Source of the DNA: an uncultured Georgenia sp.
GTDB taxonomy: Bacteria > Actinomycetota > Actinomycetes > Actinomycetales > Actinomycetaceae
NCBI RefSeq assembly: GCF_937958535.1
Contig: NZ_CALGNQ010000045.1
Coordinates: 1-20,532, forward strand
Direction: 5' to 3'
Length of the DNA stretch: 20,532 bases
Below, in pieces: positions 1 through 7,785 of the stretch (position 1 is the stretch's first letter; each line of letters starts with the position of its first letter). Below the pieces are notes generated by a model that made no database searches, was not told the origin of the DNA, and was given only the letters and a program-made list of their open reading frames with translations. A program made the translations under genes and the position numbers.

Positions 1-966
1 CACCGCTTCTCCAAGACCCAGCAGGACGCGCTGCTGCCCTCGGTGGAGAACGGCTGGGTCACGCTCGTCGCGGCGACGACGGAGAACCCCAGCTTCTCGG
101 TGATCTCACCGCTGCTGTCCCGCTCGCTGCTCCTCACCCTCGAGCCGCTGGAGGAGGAGGACATCCGCGAGCTGGTGGCCCGCGCGCTGTGCGACGAGCG
201 CGGCCTGGACGGCCGGTTCGAGCTCGACGACGACGCCCTGGACCACCTCGTCCGGCTCGCCGGCGCCGACGCCCGCAAGGCGCTGACCATCCTCGAGGCC
301 GCAGCGGGCGCCGCAGCAGCCGCCGAGGAGCGCCGCATCGACCTCGCGACGATGGAGCGGGCGATCGACGTCGCCGCCGTCCGGTACGACCGCGCCGGCG
401 ACCAGCACTACGACGTCACCAGCGCCTTCATCAAGTCGATGCGCGGCTCGGACGTCGACGCCGCGCTCCACTACCTCGCTCGGATGATCGTCGCGGGGGA
501 GGACCCCCGGTTCATCGCCCGGCGCATCGTCATCGCCGCCGCCGAGGAGGTCGGCATGGCCGACCCGACGGCGCTGCAGACAGCCGTCGCGGCCGCCCAG
601 GCGGTCGCCCTCATCGGGATGCCCGAGGGTGGGCTCGTCCTCGCGCAGGCGGTGGTGCACGTCGCCACGGCACCGAAGTCCAACGCCTCCTACCGGGCCA
701 TCGGGGAGGCGATCGCCGACGTCAAGGCCGGGAAGGCCGGCCCGGTGCCGCTCCACCTGCGCGACACCCACTACGCCGGGGCGAAGAGGCTGGGCCACGG
801 CACCGAGTACGTCTACGCCCACGACGAGCCGCACGCCGTGGCGGCCCAGCAGTACCTGCCCGACGAGCTCGTCGGGCGCCGCTACTACGAGCCGCAGCCG
901 CGCGGCCTGGAGCGTGACATCGCCACCCGCCTCGCCCGCATCCGGGACATCCTCGGCGGCCGCTGA
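1..966 (+). CDS. rarA: Replication-associated recombination protein RarA (MgsA), 3' part
   Basis: This is an AAA+ ATPase of the RarA/MgsA/WRNIP1 family, related to clamp-loader subunits and acting at stalled or gapped replication forks. The reading frame is open from base 1, so the start, Walker A and Walker B lie upstream; 321 residues are visible. They begin HRFSKTQQDALLPSVE, which in the family directly follows the Walker B DEI. Next come the sensor 1 segment (AATTENPSF, about residues 23-31), a sensor 2-like stretch (DARKALTILEAA), and the family's helical C-terminal domain with AEEVGMADP, a KSNASY segment, VPLHLRDTHYAGAKRLGHG and a QQYLPDEL motif near the end. The protein ends normally at TGA 964-966. 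It is followed by 162 bp before rpsD, so rpsD probably has its own promoter. The family call is very secure; only the N-terminus is missing. Confidence 0.95.
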   Translation, partial: HRFSKTQQDALLPSVENGWVTLVAATTENPSFSVISPLLSRSLLLTLEPLEEEDIRELVARALCDERGLDGRFELDDDALDHLVRLAGADARKALTILEAAAGAAAAAEERRIDLATMERAIDVAAVRYDRAGDQHYDVTSAFIKSMRGSDVDAALHYLARMIVAGEDPRFIARRIVIAAAEEVGMADPTALQTAVAAAQAVALIGMPEGGLVLAQAVVHVATAPKSNASYRAIGEAIADVKAGKAGPVPLHLRDTHYAGAKRLGHGTEYVYAHDEPHAVAAQQYLPDELVGRRYYEPQPRGLERDIATRLARIRDILGGR

Positions 967-1010
967 GGCGGCACCCGTCGGTGGCGGTGTGGGGAAGGGG
1001 CGGGGCCTGG

Positions 1011-1016
1011 TAGGAT
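1011..1016 (+). promoter_or_regulatory. Probable -10 element of the rpsD promoter
   Basis: TAGGAT fits the actinobacterial TAnnnT -10 pattern and lies in the rarA-rpsD gap. A start near 1023 would give a leader of about 105 nt. No convincing -35 hexamer is seen 16-18 bp upstream (sequence around 987-993 is G-rich), so this rests on the -10 and its position. Confidence 0.45.
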
Positions 1017-1076
1017 CTTCCGGTTGCCTGCGGGCACACCCTGGGGTCTCAGCCTTCGATGGTCGGCCCCGCGCGC

Positions 1077-1092
1077 CGGGAGGACCCTCCCG
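1077..1092 (+). promoter_or_regulatory. Hairpin in the rpsD leader
   Basis: CGGGAG-GACC-CTCCCG forms a perfect 6-bp stem with a 4-nt loop, about 37 nt before the rpsD GTG. No U-tract follows, so it is not a classical terminator. S4 autoregulates through leader RNA in other bacteria, so this could be part of a control element. That role is inference only. Confidence 0.35.
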
Positions 1093-1128
1093 CCCGCGTG
1101 ACGTCACAACGACAGGAAGAACCAACAC

Positions 1129-1761
1129 GTGAGCAAGAACAACCAGGCACGGTCGCGCCGCCAGGTGCGCCTGTCCCGCGCCCTCGGCATCGCGCTGACC
1201 CCCAAGGCGGTCAAGCACTTCGAGAAGCGTCCCTACGGCCCCGGTGAGCACGGTCGCGCCCGCCGCCGCCAAGAGTCCGACTACGCCGTGCGGCTCAAGG
1301 AGAAGCAGCGGCTGCGGGCCCAGTACGGGCTGCGCGAGGTCCAGCTCCAGCGCGTCTTCGAGGAGGCCCGCAAGGAGTCCGGCCTGACCGGTGAGTCGCT
1401 CGTCGAACTGCTCGAGATGCGCCTGGACGCCCTGGTCCTGCGGGCCGGCTTCGCCCGCACCATCGCCCAGGCCCGCCAGGCCGTCGTGCACCGGCACATC
1501 CTCGTCGACGGCAAGCTCGTCGACCGTCCGTCCTTCCGGGTCAAGCCGGGACAGGTCATCCAGGTCAAGCCGAAGAGCCAGACCATGGTCCCCTTCCAGA
1601 TCGCCGCGGCCGGCGCCCACCGCGACGTCCTGCCGGACGTCCCGGCCTACCTCGACGTCCAGCTGGAGAAGCTCCGCGCCGAGCTGGTGCGCCGCCCCAA
1701 GCGTGACGAGGTCCCCGTCACCTGCGACGTGCAGCTCGTCGTCGAGTACTACTCGCGCTGA
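1129..1761 (+). CDS. rpsD: 30S ribosomal protein S4
   Basis: S4 binds 16S rRNA early in 30S assembly. The 210-residue product has the usual length and layout: a basic N-terminal region, a helical domain, then the S4 RNA-binding fold (LEMRLDALVLRAGFARTIAQARQ, then HILVDGKLVDRPSFRVKPG). The start is GTG 1129, with a purine-rich AGGAAG about 9 nt upstream and the canonical N-terminus MSKNNQARSRRQ. The N-terminal region carries no cysteine, so this is the zinc-free (C-minus) form; the only Cys is close to the C-terminus. The gene stands alone between rarA and a DUF948 gene, not in the rpoA operon, and ends at a strong hairpin. Identification is certain. Confidence 0.98.
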   Translation: MSKNNQARSRRQVRLSRALGIALTPKAVKHFEKRPYGPGEHGRARRRQESDYAVRLKEKQRLRAQYGLREVQLQRVFEEARKESGLTGESLVELLEMRLDALVLRAGFARTIAQARQAVVHRHILVDGKLVDRPSFRVKPGQVIQVKPKSQTMVPFQIAAAGAHRDVLPDVPAYLDVQLEKLRAELVRRPKRDEVPVTCDVQLVVEYYSR

Positions 1762-1782
1762 CCGAGCCGGACGAGAGCCGTC

Positions 1783-1820
1783 CGCGCCCCGGGCACCGGC
1801 CACGCCGGTCCCGGGGCGCG
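1783..1820 (+). terminator. Strong hairpin terminator after rpsD
   Basis: An 11-bp outer stem (1783-1793 with 1810-1820) continues, after one bulged C at 1794, into a 6-bp inner stem ACCGGC/GCCGGT (1795-1800 with 1804-1809) around a CAC loop. That is about 17 paired bases, starting 22 bp after the rpsD stop. No T-run follows, as is common for actinobacterial hairpin terminators. Confidence 0.8.
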
Positions 1821-1874
1821 CCCATCTCCGGGTAGCCTTCCGGAAGCGCACTCGCCAGCCCAAGGAGCCTGCAC

Positions 1875-2222
1875 ATGAACATCGGCGACATCGCCGGGAT
1901 CGTGGCCGCCGTCGCGTTCCTCGTCCTCGTGGCCTTCCTCGCCGTCCCCCTGCTCAAGCTCGGCAGGGTGCTGGACGCCGCCACCGACTCCGTCCGTGAG
2001 CTCACCGCCCACACGGTGCCGGTCGTCGACGAGGCCGCGGCGACGATCGCCGCGAGCAACGCGCAGATCGAGAAGGTCGACACCGTGACGACGGCGGCCG
2101 CCGAGGTCTCGCAGAACGTCTCGGCGCTCACCACCCTGGTCTCGGCCACCGTCGGCGGCCCGATCATCAAGGTCGCCGCGTTCTCCTACGCCGTGCGCCG
2201 CTTCTTCCGCCGGGGGTCCTGA
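1875..2222 (+). CDS. DUF948-type membrane-anchored protein
   Basis: A 115-residue protein with one N-terminal membrane helix (about residues 6-30, IAGIVAAVAFLVLVAFLAVPLL). A long amphipathic, Ala/Val/Thr-rich helical region follows (about 35-95), and a basic tail (RRFFRRGS) ends it. The heptad-like VxxxTxxxV spacing is typical of DUF948 proteins, which resemble the helical rods of chemoreceptors; their function is unknown. The start is ATG 1875 with AAGGAG at 1862-1867, 7 nt away. A TAGCCT at 1833-1838 could be a -10 for a promoter just past the rpsD terminator. The stop overlaps the next start by one base, so the two small proteins are probably made together. Confidence 0.8.
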   Translation: MNIGDIAGIVAAVAFLVLVAFLAVPLLKLGRVLDAATDSVRELTAHTVPVVDEAAATIAASNAQIEKVDTVTTAAAEVSQNVSALTTLVSATVGGPIIKVAAFSYAVRRFFRRGS

Positions 2223-2458
2223 TGCGCCGGACCGTCGTCGTCGGGGCGACCGTCCTGGTCGTCGTCGTGCTCGCCACCCCCGCGGTGCGGCACCGGCTCA
2301 GCGCCGGGGTGGAGTCCGTCGCCGCCGAGCTGCGGGAGCGGGTCGCCGCCTTCCGCGCCGACTACGCCGCCCGCGAGGCAGAGCTGCGTGAACGCCTGCT
2401 CCCGGACGACGCCGACGTCGCGGCCGCCGCCGAGCGACGCCGCCCCGAGCACTCCTGA
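2222..2458 (+). CDS. Small membrane-anchored protein of unknown function (DUF6167-like)
   Basis: A 78-residue protein starting at ATG 2222 inside the preceding stop codon (TGATG). The N-terminal helix (RRTVVVGATVLVVVVLATPAV) is a membrane anchor or uncleaved signal. The rest is a charged amphipathic helix rich in Arg, Glu and Ala (about residues 30-62), with an acidic, then basic tail. Position (DUF948 - this gene - alaS) and length fit the small actinobacterial family annotated as DUF6167; I make that link from memory and context, not a search. Coupling with the DUF948 protein suggests a two-component membrane assembly. It ends 38 bp before alaS. Confidence 0.7.
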   Translation: MRRTVVVGATVLVVVVLATPAVRHRLSAGVESVAAELRERVAAFRADYAAREAELRERLLPDDADVAAAAERRRPEHS

Positions 2459-2496
2459 CCTGCCCTCCCTTCGTCCCTTCCCACCCTGAGGTCCCA

Positions 2497-5190
2497 TTGC
2501 GTACCGCCGAGATCCGCACCCGCTGGCTGGACTACTTCGCCAAGCACGACCACCACATCGCCCCGAGCGTCCCGCTCGTGTCACCGGACCCGTCGATCCT
2601 CTTCACCATCGCCGGCATGGTGCCGTTCATCCCCTACATCGTCGGGACCCAGGAGGCGCCGTGGCCGCGGGTGGCCTCGGTGCAGAAGTGCCTGCGCACG
2701 AACGACATCGACGAGGTCGGCCACACCACCCGTCACGGCACGTTCTTCCAGATGTGCGGGAACTTCTCCTTCGGGGACTACTTCAAGGAGGGGGCGATCA
2801 CCTACGCCTGGGACCTCCTCACCACCTCCCAGGACGAGGGCGGTTACGGGCTGGACGGCGACCGCCTCTGGGTCACCATCTGGGAGCAGGACGCCGAGGC
2901 CTTCGACGCCCTCAAGCGGGTGGGGGTCGACGAGCGCCAGATCGTCCGCCTGACCCGGGAGGAGATCTTCTGGGACACCGGTCAGCCGGGCCCCGCCGGG
3001 CCGTGTGCCGAGTTCCACTACGACCGCGGCCCTCAGTACGGCCCGGACGCCGTCGGCGGCACCGTCGACCCGGGCGGTGACCGCTACCTGGAGATCTGGA
3101 ACCTCGTCTTCGACCAGTACCTGCGCGGCGAGGGCAGCGGCAAGGACTACCCGCTGCTGCGCGAGCTGGAGAAGAAGAGCATCGACACCGGCGCGGGCCT
3201 CGAGCGGCTGGCCTTCCTGCTCCAGGGCAAGGAGAACATCTACGAGATCGACGAGGTGTTCCCGCTCATCACCACCACCCAGGAGCTGACCGGGCGGCGC
3301 TACGGCACCGGCACCGAGGACGACGTGCGGATGCGGATCATCGCCGACCACGTGCGCTCCTCCCTCATGCTCATCGGCGACGGCGTGCGCCCCGGCAACG
3401 ACGGTCGCGGGTACGTGCTGCGCCGCCTCATCCGCCGCGCGGTGCGCTCGGTGCGCCTGCTCGGCGTGGACGAGCCGGTGCTGCCGCACCTCCTGCCGGT
3501 CGTCAAGGACGCCATGGCGCCCTCCTACCCTGAGCTCGAGCGCGACTTCGGGGTCATCAGCGAGGTCGCCTACGGCGAGGAGGAGGCCTTCCGCCGCACC
3601 CTGACCTCCGGGACGACCATCCTCGACACCGCCGTCCGCAAGGCGAAGGAGGCCGCCGGCGGTGGCCGGCCGAAGCTGTCCGGCGAGGACGCCTTCGCGC
3701 TGCACGACACCTACGGCTTCCCCATCGACCTCACCCTGGAGATGGCCGCGGAGCAGGGGGTGAGCGTCGACGAGCAGGGCTTCCGCGACCTCATGGCGGA
3801 GCAGCGCGAGCGTGCCCGCGCCGACGCGCTGGCGAAGAAGGCCGGGCACGTCGACCCCGCGCTCTACCGCGACCTGCAGGCCCAGCTCGGCGGCAACACC
3901 CTCTTCCTCGGCTACACCGACACGACGACCGAGTCGCGGGTGGTCGGCCTGCTCGTCGACGACCGGCCCGTCCCGACCGCCACCGCTCCGGCGAACGTCG
4001 AGGTCGTGCTCGACCGCACGCCGTTCTACGCGGAGGCCGGCGGCCAGCAGCCCGACCACGGCACCATCCGCCTCCAGGACGGCGGCATCATCGAGGTCGA
4101 CGACGTCCAGGCGCCGATCACCGGGCTGACCGTGCACCGCGGTCGCCTCGTCGAGGGCACCGCGACGGTCGACGAGGCCGCCGTGGCGATGATCGACACC
4201 GATCGTCGGCGCGCCATCGCCCAGGCGCACAGCGCCACCCACATGGTGCACAAGGCGCTGCACGAGTCGCTGGGGGAGCAGGCCACCCAGGCCGGCTCGG
4301 AGAACGCGCCCTCGCGGCTGCGCTTCGACTTCCGGCACGGCTCCCAGGTGCCCGTCAGCGTGCTCGGGGAGATCGAGGAGCGGGTCAACACCCAGCTCGT
4401 GGAGAACCTCGAGGTCACCGACGAGGTCATGGACCTCGACGACGCGCTCGCCTCCGGCGCGATGGCGCTGTTCGGCCAGAAGTACGGCTCGCGGGTGCGG
4501 GTGGTGTCGATCGGCGGGGACTGGTCCAAGGAGCTGTGCGGGGGCACCCACGTCCCGAGCACCGGCCACATCGGGCGGGTCACCCTGCTCGGGGAGTCGT
4601 CCATCGGGTCGGGCGTGCGCCGCGTCGACGCCCTCGTCGGCACCGGCGCCTACAGCCACCAGGCCAAGGAGCGCGCTCTGGTCAGCCAGGTGACGAGCCT
4701 GCTCGGCGGACGCCCCGAGGACCTGCCCGAGCGGGTGTCCAACCTCATGTCGCGGCTCAAGGCGGCGGAGAAGGAGCTGGCGGCGCTGCGCCGCCGCGAG
4801 CTGCTCGCCGCCGCCGGGAAGGTCGCCGACACCGCCCAGGACGTCGACGGCACCCTCGTCGTCGCGCACGACGCCGGTGCGGTGTCCGGCGGGGACGACC
4901 TGCGCACCCTGGCCCTCGACGTCCGCGGCCGCCTCGGCGAGGCGCGCCCCGCCGTCGTCGCCGTCGCGGGCACGAGCAACGGACGGCCCGCCGTCGTCGT
5001 CGCCACCAACGCCGCCGCCCGGGAGCTCGGGCTGCGTGCCGGACAGCTCGCCCGCACCGCCGCCGGCCGCCTCGGCGGTGGCGGGGGCGGCAAGGACGAC
5101 GTCGCTCAGGGCGGCGGGACGGACGCCGCCGCGGTGCCGGCCGCGCTGGAGGACCTTGTCGCCGACGTCCGGGGTGTGGTTGCTCGATGA
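2497..5190 (+). CDS. alaS: Alanyl-tRNA synthetase
   Basis: Class II synthetase that charges tRNA-Ala and edits mischarged Ser/Gly. The 897 residues match the full family length. The catalytic domain is N-terminal (MVPFIPYIVG, then HTTRHGTFFQMCGNFSFGDYFK and the TGAGLERLAF segment). The editing domain carries the zinc-site motifs H578xxxH582 (HSATH) and C681xxxH685 (CGGTH). The C-terminal part ends in a glycine-rich C-Ala region (RLGGGGGGKDD). The start is TTG 2497: the family N-terminus (RTAEIRxRWLDYF) begins immediately there, GAGG (2488-2491) precedes it, and no ATG or GTG fits. The stop overlaps the ruvX ATG (ATGA), implying coupled translation. Identification is certain; only the rare TTG start is notable. 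Confidence 0.98.
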   Translation: MRTAEIRTRWLDYFAKHDHHIAPSVPLVSPDPSILFTIAGMVPFIPYIVGTQEAPWPRVASVQKCLRTNDIDEVGHTTRHGTFFQMCGNFSFGDYFKEGAITYAWDLLTTSQDEGGYGLDGDRLWVTIWEQDAEAFDALKRVGVDERQIVRLTREEIFWDTGQPGPAGPCAEFHYDRGPQYGPDAVGGTVDPGGDRYLEIWNLVFDQYLRGEGSGKDYPLLRELEKKSIDTGAGLERLAFLLQGKENIYEIDEVFPLITTTQELTGRRYGTGTEDDVRMRIIADHVRSSLMLIGDGVRPGNDGRGYVLRRLIRRAVRSVRLLGVDEPVLPHLLPVVKDAMAPSYPELERDFGVISEVAYGEEEAFRRTLTSGTTILDTAVRKAKEAAGGGRPKLSGEDAFALHDTYGFPIDLTLEMAAEQGVSVDEQGFRDLMAEQRERARADALAKKAGHVDPALYRDLQAQLGGNTLFLGYTDTTTESRVVGLLVDDRPVPTATAPANVEVVLDRTPFYAEAGGQQPDHGTIRLQDGGIIEVDDVQAPITGLTVHRGRLVEGTATVDEAAVAMIDTDRRRAIAQAHSATHMVHKALHESLGEQATQAGSENAPSRLRFDFRHGSQVPVSVLGEIEERVNTQLVENLEVTDEVMDLDDALASGAMALFGQKYGSRVRVVSIGGDWSKELCGGTHVPSTGHIGRVTLLGESSIGSGVRRVDALVGTGAYSHQAKERALVSQVTSLLGGRPEDLPERVSNLMSRLKAAEKELAALRRRELLAAAGKVADTAQDVDGTLVVAHDAGAVSGGDDLRTLALDVRGRLGEARPAVVAVAGTSNGRPAVVVATNAAARELGLRAGQLARTAAGRLGGGGGGKDDVAQGGGTDAAAVPAALEDLVADVRGVVAR

Positions 5191-5681
5191 CGGACCCGGA
5201 ACCGGCCACCCGGCGCGGGGTGCGGCTCGGTGTCGACGTCGGCGCGGTCCGGGTGGGCCTCGCCCGCAGCGACGTCGACGGCCTGCTCGCCACACCGGTG
5301 GAGACGGTGGGCGGGGACCGGGCCGCCCAGCTGCACCGCATCGCCGAGGTCGCCCGTGAGGTGGCGGCCGTCGGGATCGTCGTCGGGCTGCCCCGGCAGC
5401 TCTCCGGTGCCGAAGGGCGTGCCGCATCCCTCGTGCGGGAGTACGCTCGTGACCTTGCACGGGTGTGTGCCCCCGTGCCCGTCCGGCTGGTCGACGAGCG
5501 GCTCACCACGGTCAGCGCCCACCAGGCGCTGCACCGGTCAGGTCGTCCCGGTCGACGCCACCGGGCGGTGGTCGACCAGGTCGCTGCCGTGATGATCCTG
5601 CAGTCGGCCCTGGACCAGGAGCGCCGGACCGGTCACCCGGCGGGGGAGCTCGTCGACCAGCGAAGGGAGGCGGAGTCGTGA
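5187..5681 (+). CDS. ruvX: Putative pre-16S rRNA nuclease / Holliday junction resolvase-like YqgF (RuvX)
   Basis: An RNase H-fold nuclease of the YqgF family, implicated in maturing the 16S rRNA 5' end and formerly annotated as a Holliday junction resolvase. The 164-residue product shows the three acidic signature sites: D17 in LGVDVGAVRVGLA, D103-E104 in DERLTTVSA, and D130 in VDQVAAVMIL. The start is ATG 5187, overlapping the alaS stop by four bases (ATGA); the reading frame is open further upstream, but this start matches the family N-terminus. The stop overlaps the GTG of mltG (GTGA). The alaS-ruvX-mltG order is widely conserved. Confidence 0.95.
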   Translation: MTDPEPATRRGVRLGVDVGAVRVGLARSDVDGLLATPVETVGGDRAAQLHRIAEVAREVAAVGIVVGLPRQLSGAEGRAASLVREYARDLARVCAPVPVRLVDERLTTVSAHQALHRSGRPGRRHRAVVDQVAAVMILQSALDQERRTGHPAGELVDQRREAES

Positions 5682-6847
5682 GCGACCTGTTCGACCAGAC
5701 GCTGCTGGCCGACGAGCCGCGATCCGAGTTCCAGCGGCGCCGAGACCGCCGGGAGCGCGCCCAGCGGCGCCGTCGTCGCCGGCGGCGCACCATCATCGCC
5801 GTCGCGCTGAGCCTGGTCCTCGTCGTCGGCCTCGGCGTGGGCGGCTTCGTCGTCATCCGACCACTGCTCGAGGGCCGCGGCGACCGCGAGGTCCAGGACT
5901 TCCCCGGGCCCGGCAGCGGCAGCGTGTCGGTGACCATCGAGCAGGGCGCCACCGGCACCGCGATGGCCGACACCCTGGTCGAGGCCGGGGTGGTGGCCTC
6001 CCGGGAGGCGTTCGTCCAGGCGTTCAACGCCAACCCCGACGCCGCGCAGATCCAGCCCGGCACCTACGAGCTGCTCCGCGAGATGCGCGCCACCGACGCC
6101 GTCGGCGCGCTCCTCAACCCGGCCAACAAGTCCGAGCTGCGCATCACCGTGCCCGAGGGGTGGCGAGCGTCGCAGATCTTCGAGCGCATCGCCAGCGTCG
6201 CCCAGATCCCCGTCGAGGAGGTCGAGGCGGCGGCTCAGGACCGCGAGGCCATCGGCCTGCCCGAGCACGCGGCGGAGAACCCCGAGGGCTGGTTCGCCGC
6301 GACCACGTACATCCTCGAGCCCGACGCCGACGCCACCGAGATCCTCCGGGCCATGGTCGAGCAGACGAAGAGCACCCTGGAGTCCCTCGGCGTCCCGCCG
6401 GAGGACCAGCACGAGGTGCTCACGCGCGCCTCGATCATCGAGCACGAGGTCAACCGCGACGAGGACCGCGGCAAGGTCGCCCGGGTGCTGGAGAACCGGC
6501 TGCAGAACTGCAGCGGCGACGGCCTCATCGGGATGGACTCCACCATCAACTACGGCGTGGGACGCTCCGGCGGGGTCCCTGAGCGCTCCGAGCTCGACAA
6601 CGCCGACAACCCGTACAACACGCGCATCCACCCCGGCCTGCCGCCCACCCCGATCGGTGCCCCCGGCGTCGCGGCGATCGAGGCCGTGCTCGACCCGCCC
6701 GAGGGCGACTGGTGCTACTTCGTCACCGTCGACCTCGACACCGGCGAGACCCGCTTCACCGCGGACTACCAGGAGCACCTGGCCAATCAGGAGCTCTTCC
6801 GCCAGTGGCTGGCCGACAACCCGACCGACGACACCGACGAGGGCTGA
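5678..6847 (+). CDS. mltG: Endolytic murein transglycosylase MltG
   Basis: MltG (YceG-like) cleaves nascent glycan strands at the outer face of the membrane and so sets peptidoglycan chain length. The 389-residue product has a very basic cytoplasmic N-terminus (eight consecutive Arg at 30-37), one membrane helix (about 39-60), a LysM-like region, then the catalytic domain. The expected catalytic Glu is E255 in ASIIEHE, followed by the family motifs MDSTINYGVG and YNTRIHPGLPPTPIGAPG. The start is GTG 5678, overlapping the ruvX stop, with AGGGAGG at 5664-5670. It is followed two bases later by aroE. Complete and unremarkable apart from the long Arg run. Confidence 0.96.
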   Translation: MSDLFDQTLLADEPRSEFQRRRDRRERAQRRRRRRRRTIIAVALSLVLVVGLGVGGFVVIRPLLEGRGDREVQDFPGPGSGSVSVTIEQGATGTAMADTLVEAGVVASREAFVQAFNANPDAAQIQPGTYELLREMRATDAVGALLNPANKSELRITVPEGWRASQIFERIASVAQIPVEEVEAAAQDREAIGLPEHAAENPEGWFAATTYILEPDADATEILRAMVEQTKSTLESLGVPPEDQHEVLTRASIIEHEVNRDEDRGKVARVLENRLQNCSGDGLIGMDSTINYGVGRSGGVPERSELDNADNPYNTRIHPGLPPTPIGAPGVAAIEAVLDPPEGDWCYFVTVDLDTGETRFTADYQEHLANQELFRQWLADNPTDDTDEG

Positions 6848-6849
6848 GC

Positions 6850-7785
6850 GTGACCGGCGAGGTCCGGGGCGGCGCCGTGCTGCCCACCTACGACGAACAT
6901 CCCGCGGGCACCCTGCCCGACGGCGCCCGCCGGGCGGCGGTGCTCGGCAGACCCATCGCGCACTCGCTGTCCCCGGTGCTCCACCGGGCGGCCTACGCCG
7001 CCCTCGGCCTGGACTGGGTGTACGGCCGGGCGGAGGTCGACGAGCCGGAGCTGGCGGGGGTCGTCGCCGCGCTCGACGCCGAGTGGGGCGGGCTGTCCCT
7101 GACGATGCCGCTCAAGCACGTCGCCCTGGAGCTCGTCGACGTCGTCGAGCCGCTGGCCGAGGTCGTCGGGGCGGTCAACACCGTCATCGTCCAGCCCGGC
7201 GCCGGGTTGCTCGTCGGCGCCAACACCGACGTCCACGGGATCGTCGCCGCGCTGCGGGAGGCGGTCGGGCAGGAGGACTGGCGACCGGACGGCGCGGTCG
7301 TCCTCGGCGGCGGCGCCACCGCCGCCTCGACGCTCGCCGCTCTCGCCGAGCTCGGTGTCACCGACGCACTCGTGCTGGTGCGCAATCCCGCCCGGGCGGG
7401 CGCCCTGCTGCGCGCCGCGCACCGGATGGGGGTGCACCCCACGGTCCGCCGGTGGACCTCGGTCGAGCAGGCCGCCGACGCCGCGTGCACGGCGGGCGTC
7501 ACCGTCTCCACCCTGCCCGCGCACGCCGCGGACGAGCTCGGGGACCACCTCGCCGCCCGCGCCGCAGGCCGCACCACCGGCCGGGTGCTCCTCGACGTCG
7601 CGTACGACCCGTGGCCCAGCCGCCTCGCTGCGGGCTTCGCCGCCGGTGGGGGCGCCGTGGCGCCCGGGTGGGCGATGCTCCTGCACCAGGCCGTCGAGCA
7701 GGTACGCCTGATGACCGGGCACCCGGCCCCGGTCGACGCGATGCGAGCCGCGCTCACCGAGTCGCTCGCGGTCCGTGGCCGCTGA
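6850..7785 (+). CDS. aroE: Shikimate dehydrogenase
   Basis: Reduces 3-dehydroshikimate to shikimate with NADPH. The 311-residue product shows the shikimate site SLSP (39-42), the catalytic pair K89 (MPLK) and D127 (NTD), N110 (AVNTV), the nucleotide-binding loop GGGA (153-156), and a C-terminal LLHQAVEQ segment carrying the substrate Gln. I chose GTG 6850, two bases after the mltG stop with GAGGG at 6838-6842. It gives about 30 residues before the first strand (AVLGRPIAH), longer than usual; GTG 6877 is an alternative. Its 3' end overlaps the prepilin peptidase gene by 11 bases. Its position outside the aroC-aroK-aroB run is normal for actinobacteria. Confidence 0.95.
   Translation: MTGEVRGGAVLPTYDEHPAGTLPDGARRAAVLGRPIAHSLSPVLHRAAYAALGLDWVYGRAEVDEPELAGVVAALDAEWGGLSLTMPLKHVALELVDVVEPLAEVVGAVNTVIVQPGAGLLVGANTDVHGIVAALREAVGQEDWRPDGAVVLGGGATAASTLAALAELGVTDALVLVRNPARAGALLRAAHRMGVHPTVRRWTSVEQAADAACTAGVTVSTLPAHAADELGDHLAARAAGRTTGRVLLDVAYDPWPSRLAAGFAAGGGAVAPGWAMLLHQAVEQVRLMTGHPAPVDAMRAALTESLAVRGR

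Noticed and set aside
959..972. GCCGC-TGAG-GCGGC hairpin over the rarA stop codon
   Set aside because: Only 5 bp with no T-tract; such short GC stems arise often by chance here, so I do not call it a terminator.
2581..5460. A 959-codon open frame on the minus strand across alaS and ruvX
   Set aside because: This is the same GC-codon shadow effect; composition is biased and no family motif is seen.
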